Assembly: GCF_004329715.1 (NCBI RefSeq)
Contig: NZ_JXSY01000013.1
Location: 142,861-206,860, forward strand
DNA: 64,000 nucleotides
Source: Bowmanella sp. JS7-9
GTDB taxonomy: Bacteria; Pseudomonadota; Gammaproteobacteria; Enterobacterales; Alteromonadaceae
Reading direction: 5' to 3'
Below are positions 26,658 to 36,342 of this stretch, piece by piece. The position numbers were made by a program, and so were the translations under genes. A model generated the notes under the pieces. It saw only the letters and a list, made by a program, of their open reading frames with translations. It did not search any database and had not been told where the DNA came from. The first letter of the stretch is position 1, and every line of letters starts with the position of its first letter.

Positions 26658-27455
26658 ATGACAGACGCCCTTCTATACACGGTAGATGCACGTGGGGTTG
26701 CCACCCTGACGCTCAACCGTCCGGATAAACACAACGCGTTCGACGATGCGCTGATTGCCGAGCTAACCGCACAATTTCGCCGTATCGCCAGCGATAGCAG
26801 CGTGCGCGTGTTGGTCTTAACCGCCAATGGCAAAAACTTCTGCGCAGGTGCAGACCTGAGCTGGATGCAGCGCATGGCCGGCTACAGCGAAGCGGAAAAC
26901 CTGCGTGATGCCAATGCATTGGCCGAGATGCTGTTCGCACTTAACACCCTGCCCCAGCCAACCATTGCTAAAGTGCGTGGTGCGGCATTTGGCGGTGCGG
27001 TTGGCCTCGTCGCCTGTTGCGATATGGCCGTGGCCACCAAGCTCAGCCAGTTTTGCCTGTCTGAGGTCAAGCTTGGCCTCATCCCGGCGACTATCAGCCC
27101 CTACGTGATTGCTGCAATCGGTGAGCGTCAGGCACGCCGTTATTTTCTGACCGCCGAACGCTTTACTGCCCGTCGCGCACGACGTCTCGGCCTGATTAAT
27201 GAAACCGTCACCGAAGAAGATTTGGACAAGACAGTAGAAGGCTTAGTTAATGCCCTGCTACAAAACAGTCCTGCCGCCATGCACGGTGCTAAACAATTGA
27301 TTGCCAACGTGGCAAATCGCCCGGTTAACGACGAGCTGCTGGCCTACACCAGTGAACAAATCGCTGCGATTCGCGTATCTGCCGAGGGGCAGGAAGGCTT
27401 AAATGCGTTTTTGCAAAAACGCCTGCCGGCTTGGCGCGTGGAGTCCGAACAATGA
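26658..27455 (+). CDS. liuC: Methylglutaconyl-CoA hydratase
   Basis: This 265-aa crotonase-fold protein has the oxyanion-hole segments GKNFCAGADLSWM and RGAAFGGAVGL and the family pattern CLSEVKLGLIPATISPYV. It hydrates 3-methylglutaconyl-CoA to HMG-CoA. It starts 9 bp after liuB, and its stop overlaps the liuD start (ATGA), so translation is coupled. Confidence 0.92.
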   Translation: MTDALLYTVDARGVATLTLNRPDKHNAFDDALIAELTAQFRRIASDSSVRVLVLTANGKNFCAGADLSWMQRMAGYSEAENLRDANALAEMLFALNTLPQPTIAKVRGAAFGGAVGLVACCDMAVATKLSQFCLSEVKLGLIPATISPYVIAAIGERQARRYFLTAERFTARRARRLGLINETVTEEDLDKTVEGLVNALLQNSPAAMHGAKQLIANVANRPVNDELLAYTSEQIAAIRVSAEGQEGLNAFLQKRLPAWRVESEQ

Positions 27456-29449
27456 AAAAGTTACTGATTGCCAACCGCGGCGAAATTGCCTGCCGCGTAA
27501 TAAAGACCGCTAAGAAACTCGGGATTAAAACCGTCGCGGTCTATTCCGATGCCGACGTCAATGCTCTGCACGTGGCCATGGCAGATGAAGCCGTGCACAT
27601 TGGTGCGGCGCCAAGTAAAGAAAGTTACCTGCAAAGTCAGCGTATTCTGGATGCCGCACTGGCACTTGGCGTAGATGCTATCCACCCTGGCTACGGCTTC
27701 TTGTCTGAGAACGCCGCTTTTGCCAATGCCTGTGCCGCGAACGGAATTGAATTTGTTGGCCCGCCCACCGGCGCAATTGAAGCCATGGGCAGCAAATCTG
27801 CCGCTAAAGCCATCATGGAAAAGGCCGGTGTGCCGCTGGTCCCCGGCTATCACGGCGATAATCAGGATCCGGCATTTCTGAAACAGCAAGCCATCAGCAT
27901 GGGCTTCCCTGTGCTGTTAAAAGCCGCTGCCGGTGGCGGTGGTAAAGGCATGCGTCAGGTTCATAGCGAAGCGGAATTCGATAACGCACTGGCAGCGGCC
28001 AAACGCGAGGCCATGTCCAGTTTTGGCGATGATCTGATGTTGGTAGAAAAATACCTGACGCAACCCCGCCACGTGGAAATTCAGGTGTTTTGCGATAAGC
28101 ATGGCAATGGCGTGTACCTGTTTGAGCGGGATTGCTCTTTGCAGCGCCGTCACCAGAAAGTGATTGAAGAAGCCCCTGCCCCCGGCATGCAGGCAGACCT
28201 ACGCGAGCAAATGGGTGATGCGGCCCTCAAAGCAGCCCATGCTATCGGTTATGTGGGTGCCGGTACCGTTGAGTTCCTGCTGGATGTGGACGGTAGCTTC
28301 TACTTTATGGAAATGAACACCCGATTACAGGTTGAACACCCCGTAACAGAGATGATCACCGGCGAAGATCTGGTGGAATGGCAAATTCGCGTAGCAGACG
28401 GTGAGCACCTGCCCAAAACTCAGGCGCAATTACAAATCAAAGGCCATGCCTTTGAAGCCCGGGTTTATGCCGAAGATCCCAACAATGATTTTCTGCCTGC
28501 CACAGGTACACTAGCCATGCTGGAAACCCCACAGGAATCCCGCTTTGTGCGTGTCGATACCGGTGTGCGTGAAGGCGATGACGTCTCGGTTTATTACGAC
28601 CCGATGATCGCCAAACTGATCGTGTGGGATGAAAACCGCGATAAGGCCTTAGCCCGCTTACAATCAGCCCTGCGTGATTACCGTATTTGCGGCATGACTA
28701 CCAACCTGACGTTCCTGCATGCACTGGCCAGCCACCCAGCGTTTGCCGCTGCCGAACTGGACACCAATTTTATCCATAAGCACGAACAGAGGCTGTTTGC
28801 TGCAGCCAAGCCTGAATTGAGCACCTATCTGGTCGCCGGTGCCGTGTATCTGGCGCTTAAGCAGGCACAGGACACCACGCACATTATCCCGCGAAATGCC
28901 GATATTCATTCGCCGTGGAATAAGCAAAGTCAGTGGCGCGCCAACGACAATTACCACCAAACCGTTGTGTTGAGCCATGATGAGCAACAGCAGGAACTGG
29001 TGGTTAGCCGTCATCATGCAGGCCATTTTGCCATTACCGCTGGCACCTCTGCATGGGAAGCCACCGCCAGCCTGGATGGACGTCAGCTCAGCATCGCCAT
29101 TAATGGCGTGCATCAACAACTTTCTGTATTTGAGGCAAACGAGGTGCTGCACTTATTCGGTGCCGATGGTGAAGTGGTGATTCGTCATGTGTTACCGGAT
29201 CTGCAATTAGACAGTGACCACGGCGGCCCGGCCGATTTTGCCGCGCCAATGAACGGCACCATCGTCACTCATCTGGTAAAAACTGGTGAACATGTTGAAA
29301 AAGGCACCCCGCTGCTGGTCATGGAAGCCATGAAGATGGAACACAGCATCGTGGCGCCCACCAGCGGTCAGGTCAGCGAGTTTTATTATCAACCGGGCGA
29401 GCTGGTTAACGGCGGCGCCGATCTGCTGGCTTTTGAGGCGGACGCATGA
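27452..29449 (+). CDS. liuD: Methylcrotonoyl-CoA carboxylase, biotin-containing (alpha) subunit
   Basis: This 665-aa protein starts at the ATG overlapping the liuC stop, with GGAG upstream. It has a biotin carboxylase half ([44 protein letters not shown]), a linker domain and a C-terminal biotin carrier domain with Lys628 in MEAMKME. Together with LiuB it carboxylates 3-methylcrotonyl-CoA. Propionyl- or acetyl-CoA carboxylase alpha subunits look similar, but the liu context settles the role. Confidence 0.94.
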   Translation: MKKLLIANRGEIACRVIKTAKKLGIKTVAVYSDADVNALHVAMADEAVHIGAAPSKESYLQSQRILDAALALGVDAIHPGYGFLSENAAFANACAANGIEFVGPPTGAIEAMGSKSAAKAIMEKAGVPLVPGYHGDNQDPAFLKQQAISMGFPVLLKAAAGGGGKGMRQVHSEAEFDNALAAAKREAMSSFGDDLMLVEKYLTQPRHVEIQVFCDKHGNGVYLFERDCSLQRRHQKVIEEAPAPGMQADLREQMGDAALKAAHAIGYVGAGTVEFLLDVDGSFYFMEMNTRLQVEHPVTEMITGEDLVEWQIRVADGEHLPKTQAQLQIKGHAFEARVYAEDPNNDFLPATGTLAMLETPQESRFVRVDTGVREGDDVSVYYDPMIAKLIVWDENRDKALARLQSALRDYRICGMTTNLTFLHALASHPAFAAAELDTNFIHKHEQRLFAAAKPELSTYLVAGAVYLALKQAQDTTHIIPRNADIHSPWNKQSQWRANDNYHQTVVLSHDEQQQELVVSRHHAGHFAITAGTSAWEATASLDGRQLSIAINGVHQQLSVFEANEVLHLFGADGEVVIRHVLPDLQLDSDHGGPADFAAPMNGTIVTHLVKTGEHVEKGTPLLVMEAMKMEHSIVAPTSGQVSEFYYQPGELVNGGADLLAFEADA

Positions 29450-30348
29450 CTTATCCTGCCATAGTAAAACTGGTTGAAGTGGGTCCGCGCGACGGTCTGC
29501 AAAACGAACAGGCCAGCATCGCGCTGGCCGACAAAGTCGCGTTAGTTGAAGCCCTGGCAGATGCCGGCATGCCAATTGTGGAAACCGGTAGCTTTGTGTC
29601 GCCCAAATGGGTACCACAAATGGCCGACAGCGCAGCGATCTTTGCCGCGATTAAGCGCAAAGACGGCGTTACCTATTCTGCCCTGACCCCTAATTTGCAG
29701 GGGTTTGAGGCGGCGATTGCCGCCGGGGCTGATGAAGTGGCGATCTTTGGTGCAGCATCAGAAAGCTTTACCCAGAAAAACATCAACTGCTCCATCGAAG
29801 AATCGCTGGCACGTTTCACCCCGGTGGTGGCAGCGGCCAAAGCTCAGGGCATTCGTGTGCGCGGCTATGTCAGTTGTGTGTTGGGCTGCCCCTATGAGGG
29901 CGACATTGCCCCGCAAAAAGTCGCTGAAGTGAGTGAAGCCCTGTTACAAATGGGCTGCTATGAAATCTCCCTCGGCGATACCATCGGCGTCGGCACACCA
30001 CTTAAAACCGAAGCCATGCTGCGTGCCGTTATGCAGGTGGTACCGGCAGAAAAACTGGCCGTGCATTTTCACGATACCTATGGTCAGGCACTGGCGAATA
30101 TTCTCAAAGCATTGGAATTAGGTATTGCCGTAGTCGATTGTGCAGTTGCAGGCTTAGGCGGCTGCCCTTATGCCAAGGGTGCGTCCGGCAACGTGGCCAG
30201 TGAAGATGTGGTCTACATGCTAAACGGCATGGGCATCCACACCGGGGTTGATTTGGATAAACTGATTGCCGCCGGTGACACCATCACCCGCGCGATTGGC
30301 AAGCCAAATCAATCAAAAGTGGCTCGAGCCCGGCTGGGTAACTGTTAA
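29446..30348 (+). CDS. liuE: Hydroxymethylglutaryl-CoA lyase
   Basis: This 300-aa TIM-barrel lyase splits HMG-CoA into acetyl-CoA and acetoacetate, the last step of leucine breakdown. [12 protein letters not shown] at the N-terminus and the signature [15 protein letters not shown] with the active-site Cys are present. It overlaps liuD by ATGA. The last 87 bp are repeated, with six differences, at 31505-31591, beyond two unrelated membrane-protein genes. The present 3' end may therefore have arrived with that insert. Confidence 0.94.
   Translation: MTYPAIVKLVEVGPRDGLQNEQASIALADKVALVEALADAGMPIVETGSFVSPKWVPQMADSAAIFAAIKRKDGVTYSALTPNLQGFEAAIAAGADEVAIFGAASESFTQKNINCSIEESLARFTPVVAAAKAQGIRVRGYVSCVLGCPYEGDIAPQKVAEVSEALLQMGCYEISLGDTIGVGTPLKTEAMLRAVMQVVPAEKLAVHFHDTYGQALANILKALELGIAVVDCAVAGLGGCPYAKGASGNVASEDVVYMLNGMGIHTGVDLDKLIAAGDTITRAIGKPNQSKVARARLGNC
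30262..30348 (+). repeat. Direct repeat copy 1 (3' end of liuE)
   Basis: These 87 bp encode [16 protein letters not shown] through the liuE stop codon. An 81/87 match recurs at 31505-31591 in the same orientation. The two copies flank a 1.16-kb unit carrying two membrane-protein genes. Confidence 0.95.
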
Positions 30349-30993
30349 ATGACGCAACAGACAAGGATGTTTAAAATTACGGCCATCTATCTGGTGGTCG
30401 TTGTCATTACTATCGCCTGCTTCCTAATGAATGGACCGATGAGGCCCGGATTGCCCATCGATACGACATTAGTCGAGCGAATCGCCTATATCGACTCTCA
30501 CCGTGTGATTTGGTCACTGTCATGGTTTATATGGATGTTATCCGCTCTGGGTCTATTGCTGTTTTGTGGAATTTTTGCAGCAGAATTGTCCAGAAACCTC
30601 GCACGAACGCTCGGGTTTACTCTGATAGCCATCGGTATCGCACCGGACTTAATTGCAGAGACGCTGTACGCTTTTATTATTCCTCATCTAATAAGTATCC
30701 AACAGTCTATTGAGACGATTTCGCTGTTTGAAACTATCGCGATGTACCTGACCGGCTTTTTGGGTAACGGACTATACAACCTCGGCGGACTGGTTCTCAC
30801 GCTAAACGCGATCTACCAACAACGACTCCCCCGGTGGATCGGAGTTTGGGGCATTGCATCCTGGTTACTGGGTTTACTGTTATCAGTTTCCATTGCCTTA
30901 CAATGGATGCAACAGGCGCAATTCTTTACCGCGACGTCTATGGTTTTGAGCACAATGTGGATGTTAATCGTGGCTCATAAAGTAGTGCGATAG
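30349..30993 (+). CDS. Unknown integral membrane protein in the liuE insert
   Basis: This 214-aa protein has about six hydrophobic segments (IYLVVVVITIACFLM, LSWFIWMLSALGLLLF, GNGLYNLGGLVLTL, IASWLLGLLLSVSIAL). No motif of a named transporter was recognised; it may resemble DUF4386-like small membrane proteins. The ATG follows the liuE stop codon directly, so expression from the liu operon is likely. It is placed 1 bp before the next membrane-protein gene. Both lie between the two liuE 3'-end copies and were probably gained together. Confidence 0.7.
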   Translation: MTQQTRMFKITAIYLVVVVITIACFLMNGPMRPGLPIDTTLVERIAYIDSHRVIWSLSWFIWMLSALGLLLFCGIFAAELSRNLARTLGFTLIAIGIAPDLIAETLYAFIIPHLISIQQSIETISLFETIAMYLTGFLGNGLYNLGGLVLTLNAIYQQRLPRWIGVWGIASWLLGLLLSVSIALQWMQQAQFFTATSMVLSTMWMLIVAHKVVR

Positions 30994-30994
30994 G

Positions 30995-31483
30995 ATGGAA
31001 TATTCTCTTATTAAATTGCTCCATATTGGCTCACTGGTGTTTTGGCTTGGTGTTCCTCTTGGAGCTTGGCTTGTGCTTAAAACCGCTGAACGCAACCATC
31101 CCGAAAATAACACCTTATTGCAGCAAGTCAGCCAAGTATTCTTTATTACACTCATCATCGAACATATTGCTTTTGCGCTACTGCTCATATCAGGTAGTTG
31201 GATGGCAATAAGCTATGGGTGGTGGAACACAGCATGGCTCAATCAAAAATTGTGGCTCGTAGGCGCAATCCTATTGCCTTTGGAAATCGTCGATATAGTA
31301 TTGGGTAACTTTATCGCCGCAAAAGCATCAGCTCGTTTTTATCAGCAAAGGTCGTTGTCACTATGGCAAAAACGAGCGCTGAGCATATACCACGGTTCGT
31401 TCACTAAGATTGCAATCATCATTATTCCCATCGCTGTTATCTTGATCATGTATCTGGCTATCAGCAAAACACCATTAATGTGA
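30995..31483 (+). CDS. Unknown integral membrane protein, DUF2269/CopD-like
   Basis: This 162-aa protein has four membrane segments. The opening LIKLLHIGSLVFWLGVPLGAW recalls the first helix of small DUF2269 or CopD-like proteins, which have a conserved His in an LLH.G motif; the match is weak and no function is claimed. It starts one base after the stop of the preceding gene, so the two are a coupled pair. A 21-bp stretch with an ATCAATTGAT palindrome separates it from the duplicated liuE end. Confidence 0.65.
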   Translation: MEYSLIKLLHIGSLVFWLGVPLGAWLVLKTAERNHPENNTLLQQVSQVFFITLIIEHIAFALLLISGSWMAISYGWWNTAWLNQKLWLVGAILLPLEIVDIVLGNFIAAKASARFYQQRSLSLWQKRALSIYHGSFTKIAIIIIPIAVILIMYLAISKTPLM

Positions 31484-31504
31484 TCAATTGATTGTTTCAA
31501 AGTC

Positions 31505-31591
31505 CTGATTGCCGCCGGTGACGCTATCACCCGCGCGATTGGCAAGCCCAATCAATCAAAAGTGGCTCGTGCTAGGCTGGGTAACTGTTAA
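31505..31591 (+). pseudogene. Remnant of a second liuE 3' end (direct repeat copy 2)
   Basis: The 87 bp translate in frame to [16 protein letters not shown] through ARLGNC and stop. It has no start codon or upstream part, so it is a remnant. Compared with the intact liuE end there are six base differences; only one residue changes (Thr to Ala), so both copies diverged while coding. The terminator right after it is probably the original liuE terminator. Confidence 0.9.
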
Positions 31592-31592
31592 T

Positions 31593-31620
31593 AAAAAAGG
31601 GAGCGCCAGCTCCCTTTTTT
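31593..31620. terminator. Bidirectional intrinsic terminator
   Basis: AAAAAAGGGAGC, loop GCCA, GCTCCCTTTTTT. It follows the liuE remnant and overlaps the last bases of the convergent FKBP gene. Confidence 0.92.
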
Positions 31621-31957
31621 AATCCCGGTTCAGTGCTTCCAGCAGTTCGATCTCAAAAATCAGATTGCTGTTGGGCGGGATCATATCGCCAATCTGGCGT
31701 TCGCCGTAGGCCAGCTCAGCCGGTACCCACAACTTACGTTTGCCACCAACCTGCATACCCTGCAGGCCGATAAACCAGCCCTGAATGACTTTGGTTTTCG
31801 ACAGTACTACCTGAAAGGGCTTGCCTTTGGCATAGGAGGAATCAAATTCGCTGCCGTCTTCTAAAAAGCCCCGGTAATGGGCGGTGATCAGGGCGCCTTT
31901 TTTCACAGTGTCGCCGTTACCGACTTCAATATCTTCAATTCTTAAGTCATTAGTCAT
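31619..31957 (-). CDS. FKBP-type peptidyl-prolyl cis-trans isomerase
   Basis: The start at ATG 31957 is preferred (GGAAA upstream; 112 aa); an upstream in-frame ATG at 31990 lacks this. It has a single FKBP domain with the substrate-pocket residues VTAHYRGFLEDGSEFDSSY-like pattern (here ITAHYRGFLEDGSEF), VIQGWFIGLQGM and IPPNSNLIFEIELL. No signal peptide, so it is a cytoplasmic folding catalyst. It is a single gene. Confidence 0.93.
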   Translation of the reverse strand: MTNDLRIEDIEVGNGDTVKKGALITAHYRGFLEDGSEFDSSYAKGKPFQVVLSKTKVIQGWFIGLQGMQVGGKRKLWVPAELAYGERQIGDMIPPNSNLIFEIELLEALNRD

Positions 31958-32139
31958 GGTCTTTTCCGTCAGGTCGAATTTGGTGCGCAAGGTTAATTGT
32001 AAATCTTTGTGAATGCCAGTCGGGTTCTATCCACTCTCTGGCACATACCGGCAAATCTGTATTGAATTGGCGATTGCACTGTGGCCATGCTAGCTGCACA
32101 ATAAATATTCGGAATTTAAAACAAAAACAAGGAGATACC

Positions 32140-34074
32140 GTGCTTCCACGTCTTTGTGCTCTACTTAGCATCGGACTGATGTTGCTGCAAAGCGCTTATG
32201 CCAGTCCACTGCGTAGCCCTGGCCCATTCTCTGAGCGGGTACACCAAACGCAAATCGACGCGACACTGGATACCGATACCCATCGTGTAAACGCGCAAAT
32301 GACGCTGGTGTGGACCAACACCAGCGTTCAAACCCTTACTAACATGCCGTTTCACCTATACCTGAATGCCTTTGCCCACACGCAAACCACCTTTATTCAG
32401 GAAAGCAATGGTGGACAATTGCGTAACGATGCCCGCGAAGGTGACGATCAAGACAACTTTGGCTATGTGCTGGTCACCGCGCTGTCTGATGCCAGCGGCA
32501 ACGACTTAATGCCGAACTGGAAAATGGATGACGATATCGCCGATCTGACCTTACCTGCCCCATTGGCACCGGGTGAGTCGGTTACCCTGAATTTCAGCTT
32601 TGTTAGCCAATTGCCTAAGGTGTACGCACGCAGCGGCCACAATGGCGATACCTTTAACTTTGTTGCCCAGTGGTTTCCTAAGCCTGGCGTGTTCTTCAAC
32701 GGCCAATGGAATAACCATCGCTACCACGCCAACAGCGAATATTTTGCCGATTTTGGCAACTACGATGTACGCCTTACCGCACCCAGCGAATTTGTGGTGG
32801 GCGCAACCGGTGTACTGGTAGAGAAAACTGAACAAGACGGCAACACCACCCATCACTATATGGCGGAAGATGTACACGATTTCGTATGGGTCGCTGACAG
32901 CAAGTTTGGCGAAGCCAGTACTGAATACGAAGGCATCACCATTCGCCTGTTGTATCAGCCGCCATTGGATGAAGAGTCCGTGCAAAATCAGTTAGACGCA
33001 GCAGCAGCGACGTTCCGCTGGTTTCATGAGCATGTGGGTTATTACCCGCACTCAACGATGACGTTAGTACAACCACCAGAAGATGCCGATGGCGCCAGCG
33101 GCATGGAATACCCCACGCTGGTCACCACCATTACCAACCTGGATAAATCGCCTTTTCAGGAAATGGCAGCGATGGTCACCATTCATGAGGTTGGCCACAA
33201 CTACTGGCAAGGCATTATGGCCTCCAATGAGTTTGAAGAGTCCTGGCTGGATGAGGGCATCAACAGTTACACCGAAGGCCGGATCATGGCTGAATCGTTC
33301 GGCCAGCCTTACGCCTTCCATATTGGCCCACTCAACGTCAGCATGCCTTATGGTCATCACCTTGCCACTATGGGCGCTCGCGTGACGGATCCGGTCAATA
33401 CTCCTTCTTGGGAATACGCCACAACGGGCGCATACGGTCTCAACTCCTATTCAAAACCCGCAACGATTCTCGCCACGGCGGAACGTATCTGGGGCGTGGA
33501 AAAAATGGATCGCGTGTTGAAGGGCTACTATCAGGCCTTTGCCTTTAAACACCCGACCACGCAGGACTTCCTCTCCGTTGCCGCCACCGTTGATGAAGAC
33601 ATGGCAAAGTTTCTGGATAACGCACTTAATACCCTGCAAACCATTGACTTGCGCGCCTATCGCATGAGCAGCGACAAAGCCGACTCGCGCGGTGGGTTCG
33701 ATTTAACCAGCGATCCGGCTAATCCCACCTTTACTGCACCGGAAGAAACCGACAGCTGGCAGCACAGCGTTACCTTGCTGCGCGAAGGCGAGTTAATGGT
33801 ACCGGGCGTGAACGTCAATCTGGTCTATGCCGATGGGCATGTAGAAACCCGCTATTGGCAGATGACCCCGGACAAAGCCTGGGAAAAATGGCAATGGCGC
33901 ACCGACAGTGAACTGGTCGAAGTATTGGTCGATCCACAATTCAGTGTGTTGCTGGACGGTAATTTCGCCAATAACAACAAAATCACCGGCGAAAACAGCA
34001 AGCAAGCATGGCGCTGGGTGCAAAGCATGTTTATTAGCATGCAAAGTGCCGTAAGCCTGCTGTTGGCATGGTAA
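32140..34074 (+). CDS. Secreted M1 family metallopeptidase
   Basis: The start is GTG 32140, preceded by AAGGAG; the longer frame upstream lacks a ribosome-binding site. The 644-aa protein has a signal peptide (LPRLCALLSIGLMLLQSAYA) and the gluzincin zinc site HEVGH (His349, Glu350, His353) with Glu372 in WLDEG, at the standard spacing of the M1 family. An N-terminal beta domain of aminopeptidase N type precedes it. It is expected in the periplasm or outside. The downstream membrane-protein gene starts 11 bp after its stop. Confidence 0.92.
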   Translation: MLPRLCALLSIGLMLLQSAYASPLRSPGPFSERVHQTQIDATLDTDTHRVNAQMTLVWTNTSVQTLTNMPFHLYLNAFAHTQTTFIQESNGGQLRNDAREGDDQDNFGYVLVTALSDASGNDLMPNWKMDDDIADLTLPAPLAPGESVTLNFSFVSQLPKVYARSGHNGDTFNFVAQWFPKPGVFFNGQWNNHRYHANSEYFADFGNYDVRLTAPSEFVVGATGVLVEKTEQDGNTTHHYMAEDVHDFVWVADSKFGEASTEYEGITIRLLYQPPLDEESVQNQLDAAAATFRWFHEHVGYYPHSTMTLVQPPEDADGASGMEYPTLVTTITNLDKSPFQEMAAMVTIHEVGHNYWQGIMASNEFEESWLDEGINSYTEGRIMAESFGQPYAFHIGPLNVSMPYGHHLATMGARVTDPVNTPSWEYATTGAYGLNSYSKPATILATAERIWGVEKMDRVLKGYYQAFAFKHPTTQDFLSVAATVDEDMAKFLDNALNTLQTIDLRAYRMSSDKADSRGGFDLTSDPANPTFTAPEETDSWQHSVTLLREGELMVPGVNVNLVYADGHVETRYWQMTPDKAWEKWQWRTDSELVEVLVDPQFSVLLDGNFANNNKITGENSKQAWRWVQSMFISMQSAVSLLLAW

Positions 34075-34085
34075 GGAGACTTCCA

Positions 34086-34871
34086 ATGATGAAAGCATTT
34101 AAAACCGTATGGATGTGTAAATGGGCTGCCCTGCTTACCCTGGTAATCGAGTGGCTGATATTACTGCCGGCATTTGTGTTGCTGATGAAGTTTGGTAACC
34201 AGTATGTTGTCGCGGATATCAACGCTACGCCAATTGGTAGTCCGGAGTTTTTAGCGGTGTTCTTTGGCGCAATGAAATCCTCAGATGGCTTTTCACTGGG
34301 TCTCATGAGCTTTGCTTTGCTGCTACCGATCCTGTTGTTAACTAAATTGGCGCTGACGGCTGGCCTGACGGCGCAAATGCAAACTGGCAACGTGCGCTTA
34401 GTCGGCTGGTTCAGCGATGCAGGTCGCCTGTTTTGGCCAGCATTAGGCTTATTCCTGCGCTGGTTGGTCGTGCCGTTGGTGTTAGTCGGCATGATGGCGC
34501 TGGTCACTATGTTGCTGCCCGACGAGTGGACCTGGGTAAAAGCCGGCCTGTTACTGTTCGGCTGGTTGCTTAGCCTGTCGTGGTTTATGCATGCACTGAA
34601 TATCAATGTGCAACGGGAGCGTTTATCCCTGTGGCGTGGCGGCAAATCCCTGTTTAAAAACTTTGTCACGGTATTGGGCTTTATGCTTATTTTTGCCTTG
34701 TTACTGGCCTTGTGTGGTGGGATGAACTTACTGCTCGGTGAGCACAATCTGGATGCCAGTTCAGGTATGTGGCTGGGTTATGTATTCAGCTTCCTGGTTG
34801 CCTTACTGGTGCGCTTTGTAGTGATTTACTGGCAGGCAGTGCATGTACACTGGTGGCAAAAAACAGCCTAA
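34086..34871 (+). CDS. Unknown six-helix membrane protein
   Basis: The start at ATG 34086 has AAGGAG in the preceding gene's stop region; 261 aa. Hydrophobic segments are spread over the chain (WAALLTLVIEWLILLPAFVL, FALLLPILLLTKLALTAGL, LVVPLVLVGMMALVTML, VLGFMLIFALLLALCGG, SFLVALLVRFVVIYW). No conserved family motif is recognised. Tight spacing after the M1 peptidase gene suggests that the two are co-transcribed and may work together, for example in export or anchoring. Confidence 0.75.
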   Translation: MMKAFKTVWMCKWAALLTLVIEWLILLPAFVLLMKFGNQYVVADINATPIGSPEFLAVFFGAMKSSDGFSLGLMSFALLLPILLLTKLALTAGLTAQMQTGNVRLVGWFSDAGRLFWPALGLFLRWLVVPLVLVGMMALVTMLLPDEWTWVKAGLLLFGWLLSLSWFMHALNINVQRERLSLWRGGKSLFKNFVTVLGFMLIFALLLALCGGMNLLLGEHNLDASSGMWLGYVFSFLVALLVRFVVIYWQAVHVHWWQKTA

Positions 34872-34877
34872 ACGAAT

Positions 34878-34902
34878 AAGCCGGTCAATGACCGGCTTTT
34901 TT
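34878..34902. terminator. Intrinsic terminator
   Basis: AAGCCGGTCA, short loop, TGACCGGCTTTTTT after the membrane-protein gene; it also lies at the end of the convergent DUF1569 gene. Confidence 0.9.
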
Positions 34903-34906
34903 CTAA

Positions 34907-35428
34907 CTACACCACGTCTTTCAGGTGGTTAAAAATGTGCATCACATGGGCCTGCACATATTGCGCTTTGCTTAATTGGCCATAGGCAAAATGGGGCTGT
35001 AGCTCACCCTCGTACTGCTCAAATGCATCAATCGCCGCCTGCAAACGCTGGTACTGAACTGTCACATCCGTGCCGCTCAGCGCTGGTGCGCCGGGAATGG
35101 CTTCCGCCAGATTATGCTTCATGCGCCCCTTTTCACTAAACAAGGCAAATACACCGGCGCCGATGGTTGCTTTAAACCACGCCGGTTTGTGCTCCGGATA
35201 GCCAAGCATCGAATACTCAATACTCTGCGCCATGTGTTCAAACACCATGGCCAGCGACCATTGCCCTGCACTGGCGCGGTTGTCCGCGATCACGCGGGCT
35301 AATGCGTCTCGCGCCGCCGCTAACGTCAACGGGGATTCTCCGGAGGGGATTGAATTCCACACCGCGCTGCCCACCGCCAGGCCAATCCCGACTCCCACGG
35401 CCGATTTAATAAACTGTCGACGCTGCAT
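34907..35428 (-). CDS. DUF1569 family protein with export signal
   Basis: The ATG at 35428 gives 173 aa. The N-terminus MQRRQFIKSAVGVGIGLAVG looks like a Tat-type signal, with RRQF where RRxF is expected. The rest (LARVIADNRASAGQWSLAMV, FEHMAQSIEYSM, HVMHIFNHLK) is a four-helix DinB-like domain as found in DUF1569 proteins, with His residues that could bind metal. Function unknown. It stands alone between the terminator and the Cys-rich lipoprotein gene. Confidence 0.75.
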   Translation of the reverse strand: MQRRQFIKSAVGVGIGLAVGSAVWNSIPSGESPLTLAAARDALARVIADNRASAGQWSLAMVFEHMAQSIEYSMLGYPEHKPAWFKATIGAGVFALFSEKGRMKHNLAEAIPGAPALSGTDVTVQYQRLQAAIDAFEQYEGELQPHFAYGQLSKAQYVQAHVMHIFNHLKDVV

Positions 35429-35510
35429 GATGAATCTCAATCTCCTTTACCAATCTTGCCGAATACTCGCATGAATCACACCCGACAACCATGTCACAAC
35501 ACCTTACGGC

Positions 35511-36197
35511 TTAAAGTAAATCACCAAAACAGACCGTTTCACTGGCCGGTGCGCCGTCAAACAGGATGACGCAGGCCAGATTATCCGAGGCAGCACACAC
35601 GCCATGGGATGCATTCACCTGTCCACTTTCTGGCTCCACCTGTGCCAGGCACTCGCCGGTGCAGTCATCGTCTTGCTGGCAGGTTTTTCCGCCATCGGCA
35701 TACACATGCTCACAACCGGGTAAGGCATAGTATCCCATCAGGGTAACCACTCCACCGCCGGCCAAACAGCCGGCAATATCCAGTTCGTCCAGCATGGTGT
35801 GCCGCTGCTGCGCGTATTCCGGGCTCCAGTCATCGGTAGTCAGATTCCCCAGCTCGGTGTCGCAAATCACCGGGCTGGCATTTCCAAGCGTAATAAACTG
35901 ATGGCAGCTATCCCGGAATCGGCGTGCGCTGCATTGCCCGCTGGATAGCGCATCCGGCTCGGCAAACGCATCATGACGAATACAACTACCGGCACATTGC
36001 GCCTCATCGGTGCAGGTTTTGCCGCTATCAGGGTAGCTGCTCAGGCACTGCGCCTGACCATCAGCCATGCCATACCCCTTACCCTGATTAATGCAGCTAT
36101 AAACATCCGCCAACGGGTAACTGACAGCCGCACACCCGGCCAGCAAGACCAGTAAAAAGCCACACACGTACAGAGAGGTTGTCACGCTCGCCCGCAT
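35511..36197 (-). CDS. Cys-rich lipoprotein with two internal repeats
   Basis: A start at 36197 places GGAG six bases upstream; in-frame ATGs up to 36212 are alternatives. The signal ends LLVLLAGC, a good lipobox. The mature chain contains two related Cys modules: DSGKTCTDEAQCAGSCI and DGGKTCQQDDDCTGECL, each followed by a segment ending in another Cys cluster. The even spacing suggests disulfide-bonded folds outside the cytoplasm. The family is not recognised. No partner gene is adjacent. Confidence 0.7.
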   Translation of the reverse strand: MRASVTTSLYVCGFLLVLLAGCAAVSYPLADVYSCINQGKGYGMADGQAQCLSSYPDSGKTCTDEAQCAGSCIRHDAFAEPDALSSGQCSARRFRDSCHQFITLGNASPVICDTELGNLTTDDWSPEYAQQRHTMLDELDIAGCLAGGGVVTLMGYYALPGCEHVYADGGKTCQQDDDCTGECLAQVEPESGQVNASHGVCAASDNLACVILFDGAPASETVCFGDLL

Positions 36198-36342
36198 CAT
36201 TTTCTCCATCATAATTAGCGCTGTCGGTTACGCGCCAGAATGCTCTACACTATATGTCAGAAACTTGGATATTTTTAATTAAATCATTGGTTTAATTCCA
36301 TCATGCAACAACATCAGACACCACCTGGCAGGTAACAACGTT

